Shown: one piece after another, positions 1 through 11,642 of the stretch
Layout of the letters: each line of letters opens with the position of its first letter
Position numbering within the stretch: the first letter of the stretch is position 1
Origin: Methylotenera sp.
Lineage (GTDB): Bacteria; Pseudomonadota; Gammaproteobacteria; Burkholderiales; Methylophilaceae
Length of the DNA stretch: 64,000 nt
Reading direction: 5' to 3'
Assembly: GCF_030653755.1 (NCBI RefSeq)
Contig: NZ_JAURYU010000045.1
Location: 62,001 to 126,000, forward strand
Program-made: the position numbers and the translations under genes
Notes under the pieces: model-generated
The model's database searches: none
What the model was told of the DNA's origin: nothing
The model's input: the letters and a program-made list of their open reading frames with translations, nothing else

Positions 1-250
1 CATGCATACCAGCCCCGCCAAACAGCGCTGCAATTCTCACAAACGGCTCACAGTTTTCTTGTGGCGGTGGCGCATCCATTGCGATGAAGGTCTCTTCATC
101 CCCATTGTCTGCAACCAGATGCACTCTGAAATAACGCCTAAAGCTTGCATCCGCAGAAGCGGTGCTTAGCCTAAATTCAGTAGATTTTAATACAGTGACT
201 AACCACTCACTTAACTGCTGCTGCCTAACATCTTGTTGACCGTGATTCAC
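1..250 (-). CDS. amgK: AmgK-like cell-wall sugar kinase (N-terminal part)
   Basis: This is a partial gene: it starts near 250 and runs off the left edge of the window. It is not in the ORF track; I translated the reverse strand by hand. The product carries the start of the aminoglycoside-phosphotransferase fold typical of AmgK: a segment reading ASADASFRRYFRV followed by an ATP-site strand ending AMDAPPPQE. AmgK phosphorylates N-acetylmuramate/N-acetylglucosamine at the anomeric position for peptidoglycan recycling, normally with MurU. The neighbouring divergent lptD fits the gene order often seen in betaproteobacteria. The start is chosen at a GTG (248-250); the frame stays open further upstream, and a TTG near 312 is an alternative. 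The catalytic loop lies outside the window, so the kinase activity is inferred from the N-terminal part only. Confidence 0.75.
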   Translation of the reverse strand, partial: MNHGQQDVRQQQLSEWLVTVLKSTEFRLSTASADASFRRYFRVHLVADNGDEETFIAMDAPPPQENCEPFVRIAALFGGAGMH

Positions 251-532
251 ATCTATCTTTCTAAATATTGATATATCTTGAGACCATGTATCGTTAACAC
301 TTCTATCCAAGTATAATTTGCCTTTAATTACAAATTAATACTGAAAAACTTAAAATCTTTTGTCTAAATTTAAGGTACTTACCGCAAGCTTAGCCAATTG
401 CAAGAGCAATTTTTTGATTGCCAAAAATTGCAATATATGAGATTTTAACATCGATAAAATAAAAACAGTTTACCTATATACAGTGCTTCTAATTTCAACG
501 TTAAACTCTACACATCGCCAGATGGTTTATTC

Positions 533-2914
533 ATGCTAAAAAGTCGTTTTTTAGCTGCGATCTCCCCTATTGTATTTGCATACGCATTGCAATCGCACGC
601 CAATGAAACTGCTCTTCCAGAGGTTGCACAATCAGAGAGCTTACCTATTAACGAGCAAGAGGCTGGTAGCATCGTCATCGATGGCGACAAACTAGAACTT
701 CATCTTGATAGAAAAATGAGGGCCATCGGCAATGCATCCATCCATCAAGACGAGCAGAGCGCCTATGGCGATACTATCGAATATAACGTACAAAACGATG
801 AGTTACATGTAACAGGTAATGCACGCATTGAAGTTGGCAATGCCACAATAACAGGGCCTGAGCTACGCATGCGTCTTTCAGAAAGCATTGGTGAAATGCG
901 TGAAGCGTCGATCATCATGGAAAAGCAAGCCATTACACCCAAGCTAATGGATGACCAGACGTCAACTTCAAGAATCAGTAGTAAGAAAAATCCATACATT
1001 GGGAGTCAAAACGCAGCAAATGCATTCTTAGAGGACGATACAGGGACTAATAATTTCAGTGGGAATCAATTATCTTCAAGACCATCCAATGTTCGTGGCA
1101 ATGCGGAAGCCATTTATTTTGATGGTGAAAACAGAAAGCGCTTAGTAGACGCACGTTACACAACCTGCCCAGTTGGCACGGATGACTGGTACATCAAAGC
1201 AAGTGAAATAACGCTAAATAACTACACCAATTCTGGCAGTGCTAAAAATGCATACATTGAATTTAAAGGTGTACCCCTTTTATACACACCATGGATAGAT
1301 TTTTCATTTAACAATCAACGTAAAAGCGGATTGCTTGCACCTACCATCGGCAGTACAAGTCGTAGCGGCTTTGAGGTGTTAACACCGTTTTATTGGAATA
1401 TCTCGCCCAATATGGATGCGACCCTTGCAGTACGCGCGCTTAGTAAGCGCGGCGTACAATTGCAGGGGGAGTTCAGGTACTTAGAAGAAAACTTCTCTGG
1501 TACCAACAGTGTAGAATATTTACCTAGCGACAGCCTAAGTAATGAAACTCGCTATTTCGCCAATCTAAAACACAGGCACCAACTGGGTAATGGATGGTCT
1601 GCTGGTTATAGCCTTGAGAAAGTATCAGATAATGAATACTTTTCAGAGCTATCTACACGAATTGTCACGACGAGCCGTATTAACTTACCGCAACAGTTTA
1701 ACGTTGATTATGCAGATGACACTTGGCGCTTCAACGCGATTGCCCAAAAGTTTCAAACCTTAGACGACCTATCATACCCATATGAGCGCCTGCCACAAAT
1801 GACACTAGTAGGTGACAAGCAATATGGTCATATTAATTTAAATCTATATAGCCAACTAGTTGCTTTCGACAGCAATAAAAACAGCCCTATCAGACCAACT
1901 GGCACTCGCGCCACGCTTTACCCCAGCGTTACCGTACCATTTACCCAACCTTTTGGTTACGTCACGCCCAAATTCGGCATTCATCACACGAGTTACAATC
2001 TAGACAATGTTCCAGCAAACCAAAGCTCACAACAGCGAACACTTCCAATATTTAGTCTAGACAGCGGATTGTTTTTTGATAGAGATTTTAAGATTGCTAA
2101 CCGAGGTTATTCGCAAACCATTGAACCACGGTTGTTTTACGTTTACATACCTGGTAATAAGCAATCAGAAATTCCAATCTTTGATACCAGCTTAGCTGAC
2201 TTAAACTTTTCCTCACTGTTTAATGAAAATCAATTCACAGGCAATGATCGCATCAATGACGCGAACCAGTTGAGCTTTGCACTGACTACGCGCTTTATTG
2301 AAAGCAGTAGTGGCACCGAACGTTTATCAGCTTCGATTGGTCAGCGCTATTACTTTTCAGACCAAGAGGTTGCGCTGGACTACAACAACCTCTCATCATT
2401 TCGCAAAAGCAACAGTTCAGACATCATCGCAGGTGTGACTGGTCAATTAAAAAACAGCTGGAGAATCGACACATTCTGGCAATACAATACTGATGACTCA
2501 TCTGCAGTAAGAACAACCATGACAGGGCGATACAACCCTGAGCCTGGCAAAACGCTAAATTTAAGCTATAGCTATCGAAAAGATTTATTGGACCAATTCA
2601 ACATTTCAAGCCAATGGCCTCTGAGTAAAGGCTGGTATGGTATTGGCCGAGTCAACTACTCGCTTCGTGAGAAAAGTATCATCGAAACGCTGGCAGGTTT
2701 AGAGTATGATGCAGGTTGCTGGCAAGCGCGTGGCGTGGTTCAACGCGTTAGTACGGCAACGGCAGATGCAAACTATGCATTATTTTTCCAACTTGAACTC
2801 GGCGGACTCGCTTCCATTGGCGCAAACCCATTATCAGTGATTAAACGAAATGTTCCAGGCTATGTCAGCTCTGGCTTCATTCCTGAAAATCCTCAACAAT
2901 CATATTACGAGTAA
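533..2914 (+). CDS. lptD: LPS-assembly outer-membrane protein LptD
   Basis: LptD is the outer-membrane beta-barrel that, with LptE plugged inside it, inserts lipopolysaccharide into the outer leaflet. A signal peptide covers about residues 1-23 (cleavage after SHA). An OstA/LptA-like jelly-roll domain occupies about 46-130, and the barrel fills the rest of the 793 residues. Only two cysteines stand out, Cys212 and Cys729, which could form one inter-domain disulfide where E. coli has four cysteines. Residues about 130-190 form a Ser/Asn-rich low-complexity linker between the jelly roll and barrel, longer than expected from memory. surA starts 3 nt downstream, so the two are surely co-transcribed; lptE lies elsewhere in the window (9985). 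The 282-bp gap upstream is AT-rich and must hold divergent promoters for lptD and amgK, but I see no strong consensus there. Confidence 0.96.
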   Translation: MLKSRFLAAISPIVFAYALQSHANETALPEVAQSESLPINEQEAGSIVIDGDKLELHLDRKMRAIGNASIHQDEQSAYGDTIEYNVQNDELHVTGNARIEVGNATITGPELRMRLSESIGEMREASIIMEKQAITPKLMDDQTSTSRISSKKNPYIGSQNAANAFLEDDTGTNNFSGNQLSSRPSNVRGNAEAIYFDGENRKRLVDARYTTCPVGTDDWYIKASEITLNNYTNSGSAKNAYIEFKGVPLLYTPWIDFSFNNQRKSGLLAPTIGSTSRSGFEVLTPFYWNISPNMDATLAVRALSKRGVQLQGEFRYLEENFSGTNSVEYLPSDSLSNETRYFANLKHRHQLGNGWSAGYSLEKVSDNEYFSELSTRIVTTSRINLPQQFNVDYADDTWRFNAIAQKFQTLDDLSYPYERLPQMTLVGDKQYGHINLNLYSQLVAFDSNKNSPIRPTGTRATLYPSVTVPFTQPFGYVTPKFGIHHTSYNLDNVPANQSSQQRTLPIFSLDSGLFFDRDFKIANRGYSQTIEPRLFYVYIPGNKQSEIPIFDTSLADLNFSSLFNENQFTGNDRINDANQLSFALTTRFIESSSGTERLSASIGQRYYFSDQEVALDYNNLSSFRKSNSSDIIAGVTGQLKNSWRIDTFWQYNTDDSSAVRTTMTGRYNPEPGKTLNLSYSYRKDLLDQFNISSQWPLSKGWYGIGRVNYSLREKSIIETLAGLEYDAGCWQARGVVQRVSTATADANYALFFQLELGGLASIGANPLSVIKRNVPGYVSSGFIPENPQQSYYE

Positions 2915-2916
2915 CT

Positions 2917-4218
2917 ATGTTGCGTAACTTTATTAAAATTTCATTCTTAATTGCATTTAGTTTTAACCAATACAGTGCCTTAGCTGCTGACGTGGTCAAA
3001 ATGGACCGCATTGTTGCAGTTGTCGACCAAACTGTCATTACTGAACAAGAGCTAGAAAGCCGCATTACCTCGTTGAGCGCTCAGTTGAGTAAACAAGGCA
3101 CTGAGCTCCCAGAAGAGAGTATTCTGCGTAAGCAAATTCTGGAGCGTCTGATTTCTGATGCGCTTCAACTACAATATGCTGCACAAACAGGTATTAAAGT
3201 GGATGACACTCAGCTCGATAAAACCATTGAGCGTATCGCCGAACAGAACAAAATGACGACTCGTGAGTTTCACGATGCACTTAACCAAGATGGCATTAGC
3301 ATCCGTAAGTTTAGAGCAGACATCCGCAACGAAATCATCATCGCTAGATTGCGTGAACGTGAAGTAGAAAGCCGAGTCAATGTTAGCGAATCAGAAATTG
3401 ACAACTACTTAACGACGCAAGCTTCAAGCAATCAAAATCAAGATGAATATGAAATCTCTCATATTCTTATTCGCGTGCCTGAAGATGCAGCCCCAGAAGA
3501 TGTACAGAAAGCAAAAGCAAAAGTAGATGAAGCATTAGCAGCCCTAGAAGCTGGTACCAGTTTTGCAAAAGTATCTGCTAGCCTCTCTGATGCGCCAAAT
3601 GCACTAGAAGGTGGTAGTATCGGCTGGAAATCAAGCGCACAAGTACCAACCTTATTTTTAGATGCCTTAAAAACCATGCAAGCGGGCGACATTTCAGCAG
3701 CATTACGTAGCCCTAATGGGTTTCATATTCTAAAAGTGAACGACAAGCGCGGCGGCAGCTCCCCTCTGATTATTGAACAAACGCATGCGCGTCATATCCT
3801 GATTAAGCTTTCTGAAATTATGTCTGAAAAAGATGCAAAACAGAAAATGGACGGTATTAAAGAGCGCCTTGATAATGGTGAAAAATTTGAGGTGCTAGCA
3901 CGTCAATTTTCAGAAGATGGTACAGCATCGAATGGGGGGGACTTAGGCTGGGTTAATCCAGGTGATACCGTACCCCAGTTTGAAAAAGCAATGAATATGC
4001 TTAAACAGGATGAAATCAGCGAACCTGTACTCAGCCCCTTTGGTTGGCATGTGATTCAGGTGATAGAACGTCGCAAACAAGATATGAGTAAAGAGGCTGC
4101 TCGTTTAAAAGCGCGTCAGGAAATTCGCACAAGGAAAGCGGATGAAGCTTATCAAGATTGGGTACGTGAGCTTCGAGATCGTGCATTCGTAGAACTTAGG
4201 CTTGAAGATAAGTTTTAA
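2917..4218 (+). CDS. surA: Periplasmic chaperone/peptidyl-prolyl isomerase SurA
   Basis: SurA escorts unfolded outer-membrane proteins, including LptD, through the periplasm. The 433-residue protein has a signal peptide (about 1-23), an N-terminal chaperone region (about 25-165), and two parvulin (PpiC) domains. The first spans roughly 177-282, starting at EISHILIRV. The second spans roughly 288-388, starting at ARHILIKL and ending FGWHVIQV. A short charged C-terminal helix follows, completing the usual N-P1-P2-C order. It begins 2 nt after the lptD stop, consistent with translational coupling and with the protein's main client being encoded next door. Length is normal for the family. Confidence 0.97.
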   Translation: MLRNFIKISFLIAFSFNQYSALAADVVKMDRIVAVVDQTVITEQELESRITSLSAQLSKQGTELPEESILRKQILERLISDALQLQYAAQTGIKVDDTQLDKTIERIAEQNKMTTREFHDALNQDGISIRKFRADIRNEIIIARLREREVESRVNVSESEIDNYLTTQASSNQNQDEYEISHILIRVPEDAAPEDVQKAKAKVDEALAALEAGTSFAKVSASLSDAPNALEGGSIGWKSSAQVPTLFLDALKTMQAGDISAALRSPNGFHILKVNDKRGGSSPLIIEQTHARHILIKLSEIMSEKDAKQKMDGIKERLDNGEKFEVLARQFSEDGTASNGGDLGWVNPGDTVPQFEKAMNMLKQDEISEPVLSPFGWHVIQVIERRKQDMSKEAARLKARQEIRTRKADEAYQDWVRELRDRAFVELRLEDKF

Positions 4219-4271
4219 TAGTACTAAATAACAGTACTCATTTAACTGCGCTAAACCAACACTATACTAAA

Positions 4272-5288
4272 GTGACAAAACCATTAACACGTATTGCTGT
4301 AACTGCAGGCGAGCCTGCCGGCATTGGCCCTGACCTGTGCATCATGTTGGCACATCAACCACTTGATGCGCAGTTAGTGGTAATTGCTAACGCAGAGATG
4401 CTGCGGGTTCGTGCAAAATCCCTCAATCTTGCACTTAACATCACGGCATATGACGCTAATACGCATCACACACACACAGGTACTGGGTCACTCACCGTTT
4501 TAGATTTATCAACAGAAAGCCCCGTGATTGCAGGCCAACTCAATACTAGCAACAGTGATTACGTACTAGAAACCTTAAAAAAAGCGGCTTTAGGCTGTAT
4601 CAAAGGTGAGTTTGACGCCATGGTCACGGCACCTGTTCATAAAGGCATTATTAATGATGCCGGTATCGCTTTCAGCGGCCATACTGAGTTCTTGGCAGAA
4701 TTAACCAATACAGCACAAGTAGTGATGATGCTGGTCGCGGGCAATCAATCAAACAGTATGCGCGTTGCGCTTGCCACCACGCATCTAGCGTTAAAAGATG
4801 TACCGCAGGCCATCACCAGAAAAAGCCTAGAAACGACTATTCGTATTTTGCATCATGATTTGGTCAATAAATTTGGTATTCAGAACCCTCGTATTTTAGT
4901 GGCGGGACTCAATCCTCATGCTGGAGAGGAAGGCTATCTAGGCCGTGAAGAAATAGAAGTGATTAACCCCATGCTAATCAACCTGCGCGAAGAAGGAATG
5001 AACCTGATTGGCGCATTGCCAGCTGACACCTTATTTGCAAAACACCATTTAAAAGATGCAGATGCCGTATTAGCGATGTATCACGACCAAGGACTACCTG
5101 TGTTAAAACATGCAAGCTTTGGTGAAGGGGTTAACGTCACATTAGGCTTACCGATTATTCGCACCTCAGTTGACCATGGCACCGCATTAAACCTTGCGGG
5201 CACAGGCAATATTGAAATTGGCAGTTTATTAGCAGCGATTCAATTAGCTATTCAACTTTCCAACAACAAGCCATTGCTTGCTTTGTAA
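4272..5288 (+). CDS. pdxA: 4-hydroxythreonine-4-phosphate dehydrogenase PdxA
   Basis: PdxA oxidises 4-phosphohydroxy-L-threonine in the DXP-dependent branch of pyridoxal 5'-phosphate synthesis. The 338-residue protein shows the family N-terminus TAGEPAGIGPD, the metal-binding histidine segment in FSGHTEFLAEL, the second in MYHDQGLPVLK, and the C-terminal segment RTSVDHGTALNLAG. The start codon is GTG at 4272; no better in-frame ATG is present before the conserved N-terminus. It sits 53 nt after surA and 36 nt before rsmA. The surA-pdxA-rsmA order is conserved widely in beta- and gammaproteobacteria and suggests a single operon with lptD. Confidence 0.96.
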   Translation: MTKPLTRIAVTAGEPAGIGPDLCIMLAHQPLDAQLVVIANAEMLRVRAKSLNLALNITAYDANTHHTHTGTGSLTVLDLSTESPVIAGQLNTSNSDYVLETLKKAALGCIKGEFDAMVTAPVHKGIINDAGIAFSGHTEFLAELTNTAQVVMMLVAGNQSNSMRVALATTHLALKDVPQAITRKSLETTIRILHHDLVNKFGIQNPRILVAGLNPHAGEEGYLGREEIEVINPMLINLREEGMNLIGALPADTLFAKHHLKDADAVLAMYHDQGLPVLKHASFGEGVNVTLGLPIIRTSVDHGTALNLAGTGNIEIGSLLAAIQLAIQLSNNKPLLAL

Positions 5289-5324
5289 ACTTCCACAAGC
5301 ACTTATCTATTATCGACTGACGCT

Positions 5325-6098
5325 ATGAAACACATTGCAAAAAAACGCTTCGGACAAAACTTTCTGACTGACCAAGGTGTTATTTCTAGTTTGGTTGAAT
5401 CCATCTCGCCAAAGAAAGATGACCTGATGGTAGAGATTGGGCCGGGCTTAGGCGCATTAACCAAACCGTTGATGCAACAACTAGAAATGCTACATGTAGT
5501 GGAAGTAGATCGTGACATTATTGCTTGGATGGAAAAAACCTATGTGCATAACAAAATCACTATCCACAATTCAGATGCGCTCAAATTTGATTTTTCAAGC
5601 CTGGGTAACGCAATTAGAGTGGTGGGCAATCTGCCGTATAACATTTCCACCCCTATCTTGTTTCACCTACTCGATAACGTAGCTGTAATCATTGATATGC
5701 ACTTTATGCTACAAAAAGAAGTCGTAGAGCGCATGGTGGCAGCTCCTTCTACCGCCGCTTATGGAAGACTCAGCGTCATGTTGCAATACCGCTTGCAAAT
5801 GGAGTATTTATTCACCGTACCTCCTGAAGCCTTTGACCCTGCACCCAAGGTCGAGTCAGCATTTGTACGCTGTGTACCTCATGCATCTTTACCATATACG
5901 GCAAAAGATGAAGCTTTATTTGCACAAATAGTCACGGCTGCATTTGGCCAACGCAGAAAAACGCTGCGCAACACACTCAAAGGCTTACTAAATGACGAAG
6001 GATTTGAGGCCGTAGGTATCGACTCACAACTTCGCGCTGAAAACCTAAGCGTTGCAGCGTTTGTGAACATCAGTAACTACCTAAGCCAGAAAAATTAA
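5325..6098 (+). CDS. rsmA: 16S rRNA (adenine1518/1519-N6)-dimethyltransferase RsmA
   Basis: RsmA (KsgA) dimethylates two adjacent adenines in the helix 45 loop of 16S rRNA late in small-subunit maturation. In the 257-residue protein the N-terminal FGQNFLTD motif, the SAM-binding EIGPGLGALT and the catalytic NLPYNIST motif are all present in the usual order. The C-terminal helical domain follows (QRRKTLRNTL). The gene lies 36 nt behind pdxA, as in many proteobacteria. No regulatory oddity is visible. Confidence 0.97.
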   Translation: MKHIAKKRFGQNFLTDQGVISSLVESISPKKDDLMVEIGPGLGALTKPLMQQLEMLHVVEVDRDIIAWMEKTYVHNKITIHNSDALKFDFSSLGNAIRVVGNLPYNISTPILFHLLDNVAVIIDMHFMLQKEVVERMVAAPSTAAYGRLSVMLQYRLQMEYLFTVPPEAFDPAPKVESAFVRCVPHASLPYTAKDEALFAQIVTAAFGQRRKTLRNTLKGLLNDEGFEAVGIDSQLRAENLSVAAFVNISNYLSQKN

Positions 6099-6177
6099 GT
6101 GTTACATCATCAATATCAACAAGAAATTGAGCCGATTAATCGCCTTAGCATCAATAATTTTAATTGGCTAGATTTAA

Positions 6178-6915
<738 letters not shown>

Positions 6916-6984
6916 AATCTAACTTAACAATCGTAATAAATGATTTTAAAATAGATCAGTAAACTAGCTATAGGAGAGGTCTTT

Positions 6985-7305
6985 ATGCTCAAAAAAACAT
7001 TTGATGATGAAATGCTCGAACGCATTATTGAGGCCTCTCTTATTTATATGTGCGCATGCCCGGCACAAGTCGCAAAAGAACTGTTAGACATGCGGCAACT
7101 TTATGCCTACCAACAAAACTGCCTGAGTAATAATCCATTAAACACTAAGGTACATGAACTGATTGCCGAGACAGTAACCGTCAATCATGAGCGCATGGAA
7201 GCAACACTAGATTCAATCCTTACCCTCGAGAACTGGGATCGTGAAACCCTGCAAATGCCAGAAGGCTTAAGAAAATTAAGAGATAAAATAATAGAAGAAT
7301 CGTAG
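6985..7305 (+). CDS. Conserved-looking 106-aa protein of unknown function
   Basis: I do not recognise this family with confidence. The 106-residue protein has no signal peptide or membrane segment and is predicted mostly helical. It contains a cysteine pair in MCACPAQ near residue 23 and one further cysteine, and is acidic towards the C-terminus. It is preceded by a strong AGGAGAGG Shine-Dalgarno, has normal codon use, and sits alone between adk and leuS, so I consider it a real gene. The closely spaced cysteines could be metal- or redox-related, but this is not shown. An AGTCTAAAG...CTTTAGACT inverted repeat (7329-7364) follows the stop but lacks a T-tract. Confidence 0.75.
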   Translation: MLKKTFDDEMLERIIEASLIYMCACPAQVAKELLDMRQLYAYQQNCLSNNPLNTKVHELIAETVTVNHERMEATLDSILTLENWDRETLQMPEGLRKLRDKIIEES

Positions 7306-7498
7306 CAGCAGTCCTGACATCTCAATCAAGTCTAAAGATGAAAACTTTTTTAACGCTTTAGACTAGCCTTCATATTACTTTCCTGAGTAATTAGTACAAA
7401 ACTCCAAAGTTGACTAATTTACTGACAAGCCTACATCTGTCAATATTCCCCCTCAATGATGTGTGTTTTGACACTTCGCTTATTCATACCCTACAAGG

Positions 7499-7504
7499 TA
7501 TAAT
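7499..7504 (+). promoter_or_regulatory. Probable -10 box for leuS
   Basis: A perfect TATAAT lies 35 bp before the leuS ATG. A TTGACA is present at 7468-7473, but the 25-bp spacing is too long for it to be the matching -35. TTCGCT at the right distance (18 bp) is a weak alternative. Only the -10 is convincing. Confidence 0.5.
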
Positions 7505-7530
7505 TCGATAATCTAAAAATTAACTCTTAA

Positions 7531-9981
<2,451 letters not shown>

Positions 9982-9984
9982 ACC

Positions 9985-10506
9985 ATGCAATACCTGAACT
10001 TAACATTTACACGTCATTTAAGTTGGGTCATTTTAGCCACCATGCTAATTTCAGCATGTGGCTTTCAATTGCGTGGCACAGCACCTTTAGCATTTACAAA
10101 ACTGCACATACAAGGAGCAGGACTTAGCATAAAGAAAGATCTAAAGCGAGCCATTGAAACCAATGGCGTTAAGGTCGCTGAGCAAGCGGAAGATGCAGAA
10201 ATGTTGGTTGATTTACTCAATGAAGCAAGTGAAAAACGCATTCTTTCTTTAAGTGGTCGTGGCTTGGTGAGAGAGTTTGAAGTTTACTATACAGTTAATT
10301 TCAGAACGCGTTATGCAAGCAATCCATTATGGGGAACAGCGCAAACCATTCAAATTCGTCGCGACTTCTCATATAACGATGACTCATTATTAGGTAAATT
10401 AGAAGAAGAAGCCAGATTAAATACCGACATGCGAAAAGAAGCGATCAGTGCAATATTGCGTCATCTTTCTGCTAAAACGCCTTATGTACAAGAAGCAACT
10501 CAATAA
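9985..10506 (+). CDS. lptE: LPS-assembly lipoprotein LptE
   Basis: LptE is the outer-membrane lipoprotein that plugs the LptD barrel and binds LPS. The 173-residue precursor has a lipoprotein signal peptide ending in the lipobox ISACG (lipidated Cys near residue 25), immediately followed by the family-typical GFQLRGTAPL. The rest is a small alpha/beta domain. It lies 3 nt behind leuS and 9 nt before holA, the usual betaproteobacterial and gammaproteobacterial arrangement. Its partner LptD is encoded in the first operon of this window. Confidence 0.95.
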   Translation: MQYLNLTFTRHLSWVILATMLISACGFQLRGTAPLAFTKLHIQGAGLSIKKDLKRAIETNGVKVAEQAEDAEMLVDLLNEASEKRILSLSGRGLVREFEVYYTVNFRTRYASNPLWGTAQTIQIRRDFSYNDDSLLGKLEEEARLNTDMRKEAISAILRHLSAKTPYVQEATQ

Positions 10507-10515
10507 AGCAAGCTA

Positions 10516-11529
10516 ATGCGTTTAACCCAAGCACAACTGGAGCCTCATTTAAAACAAGGCTTACAGCCAATCTATGTATTGGTAGGTGATGAGCCTTTAG
10601 CGCAACGCGAGTGTCTGGATGCGATTCGTGTTGCAGCCACCAACCAAGGCTTTGATGAGCGCACTAGCTTAATCGTTGAGCGTAGTTTTAGCTGGCAACA
10701 AATCCAGAATTTTGGTCAGTCGATTTCATTATTCTCCAGCCGCCGATTATTAGAATTAAATATTCCCAATGGAAAACCTGGCGTCGAAGGTGCCAAAGCA
10801 TTACAAGCGTTAGCTGTTAAAGTATTACCAGATACCACGGTGATTATCATTTTGCCAACGCTTGAGCGGGATGCAAAAAATAGCGCATGGTTCTCAACGT
10901 TAGAAGCACATGCGCAAGTCATTACCCTCAATGAAGTAGAAGCTGCAAACCTACCAAAATGGATTGCTAACCGCCTCGCACAACAAGGACAGCATACCAG
11001 TATTCAAACATTAGAGTTTCTTGCACATCAAGTTGAAGGTAATCTGCTTGCAGCAAACCAAGAAGTACAAAAACTAAGCCTGCTCTACCCACAAGGTGAA
11101 CTATCAGATGAAATCGTACGCGAAGCTGTCCTTAACGTATCACGTTACGATGCGTTCCAACTCGGTGAAGCTGTGCTTGCTGGTGATGCAGAGCGCACCG
11201 CAAGAATTCTGCAAGGCCTGCAAGATGAAGGTGAAACTGCCGTGGCCGTGATGAATCCGCTTATGTGGGTGTTACGTCCATTAGTACGCATCAAACAAGC
11301 GGAAATGCGTGGTAGTAATCTTACTACTGCGATGACTAATGCGCGCATTTATGGTGACAAACAAGCACTAGTAAAACGCGCACTAACGCGCTTAAGTCTG
11401 CGTCAGTTAGATGCTGCGCTACAAAAACTAGTGGACATTGATAAAATGGCCAAAGGCGTAATGCTGGGTGATGCTTGGCTAGAAATATCTAGGTTATGTT
11501 TTGGTTTGGCGAAGGTGCGTAGCCGCTAG
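10516..11529 (+). CDS. holA: DNA polymerase III subunit delta
   Basis: HolA is the clamp-loader subunit that opens the beta sliding clamp. The 337-residue protein starts MRLTQAQLEPHL and carries the family pattern IYVLVGDEPLAQRECLDAIR near residue 20. The central AAA+-like region (about 60-200, with the strand TTVIIILPTLERD) and the C-terminal helical collar domain follow. It sits 9 nt after lptE. Downstream is a 113-bp gap before proA, so this probably ends or nearly ends the leuS operon. Confidence 0.95.
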   Translation: MRLTQAQLEPHLKQGLQPIYVLVGDEPLAQRECLDAIRVAATNQGFDERTSLIVERSFSWQQIQNFGQSISLFSSRRLLELNIPNGKPGVEGAKALQALAVKVLPDTTVIIILPTLERDAKNSAWFSTLEAHAQVITLNEVEAANLPKWIANRLAQQGQHTSIQTLEFLAHQVEGNLLAANQEVQKLSLLYPQGELSDEIVREAVLNVSRYDAFQLGEAVLAGDAERTARILQGLQDEGETAVAVMNPLMWVLRPLVRIKQAEMRGSNLTTAMTNARIYGDKQALVKRALTRLSLRQLDAALQKLVDIDKMAKGVMLGDAWLEISRLCFGLAKVRSR

Positions 11530-11631
11530 CTTTTCAAACGCCCATTTATCTAACGCATATCATTTAACAATTATCAACTACACCTCATTGCCGTATCGCA
11601 AAAATGTTTTTTTATTAGCTGTAATAAAAAG

Positions 11632-11637
11632 TATAAT
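11632..11637 (+). promoter_or_regulatory. TATAAT immediately upstream of proA
   Basis: A perfect TATAAT ends 5 nt before the proA ATG, with no recognisable -35 and no Shine-Dalgarno between. If it is a real -10, transcription would start at or next to the ATG, giving a leaderless mRNA. It may equally be chance in this AT-rich gap. Confidence 0.35.
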
Positions 11638-11642
11638 TAATC

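Noticed and set aside
7329-7364. AGTCTAAAG...CTTTAGACT inverted repeat as a terminator
   Set aside because: The stem is AT-rich with an 18-nt loop and no T-tract, so I did not call a terminator.
7468-7504. TTGACA plus TATAAT as a complete leuS promoter
   Set aside because: The 25-bp spacing is far outside the sigma-70 range; only the -10 was kept.
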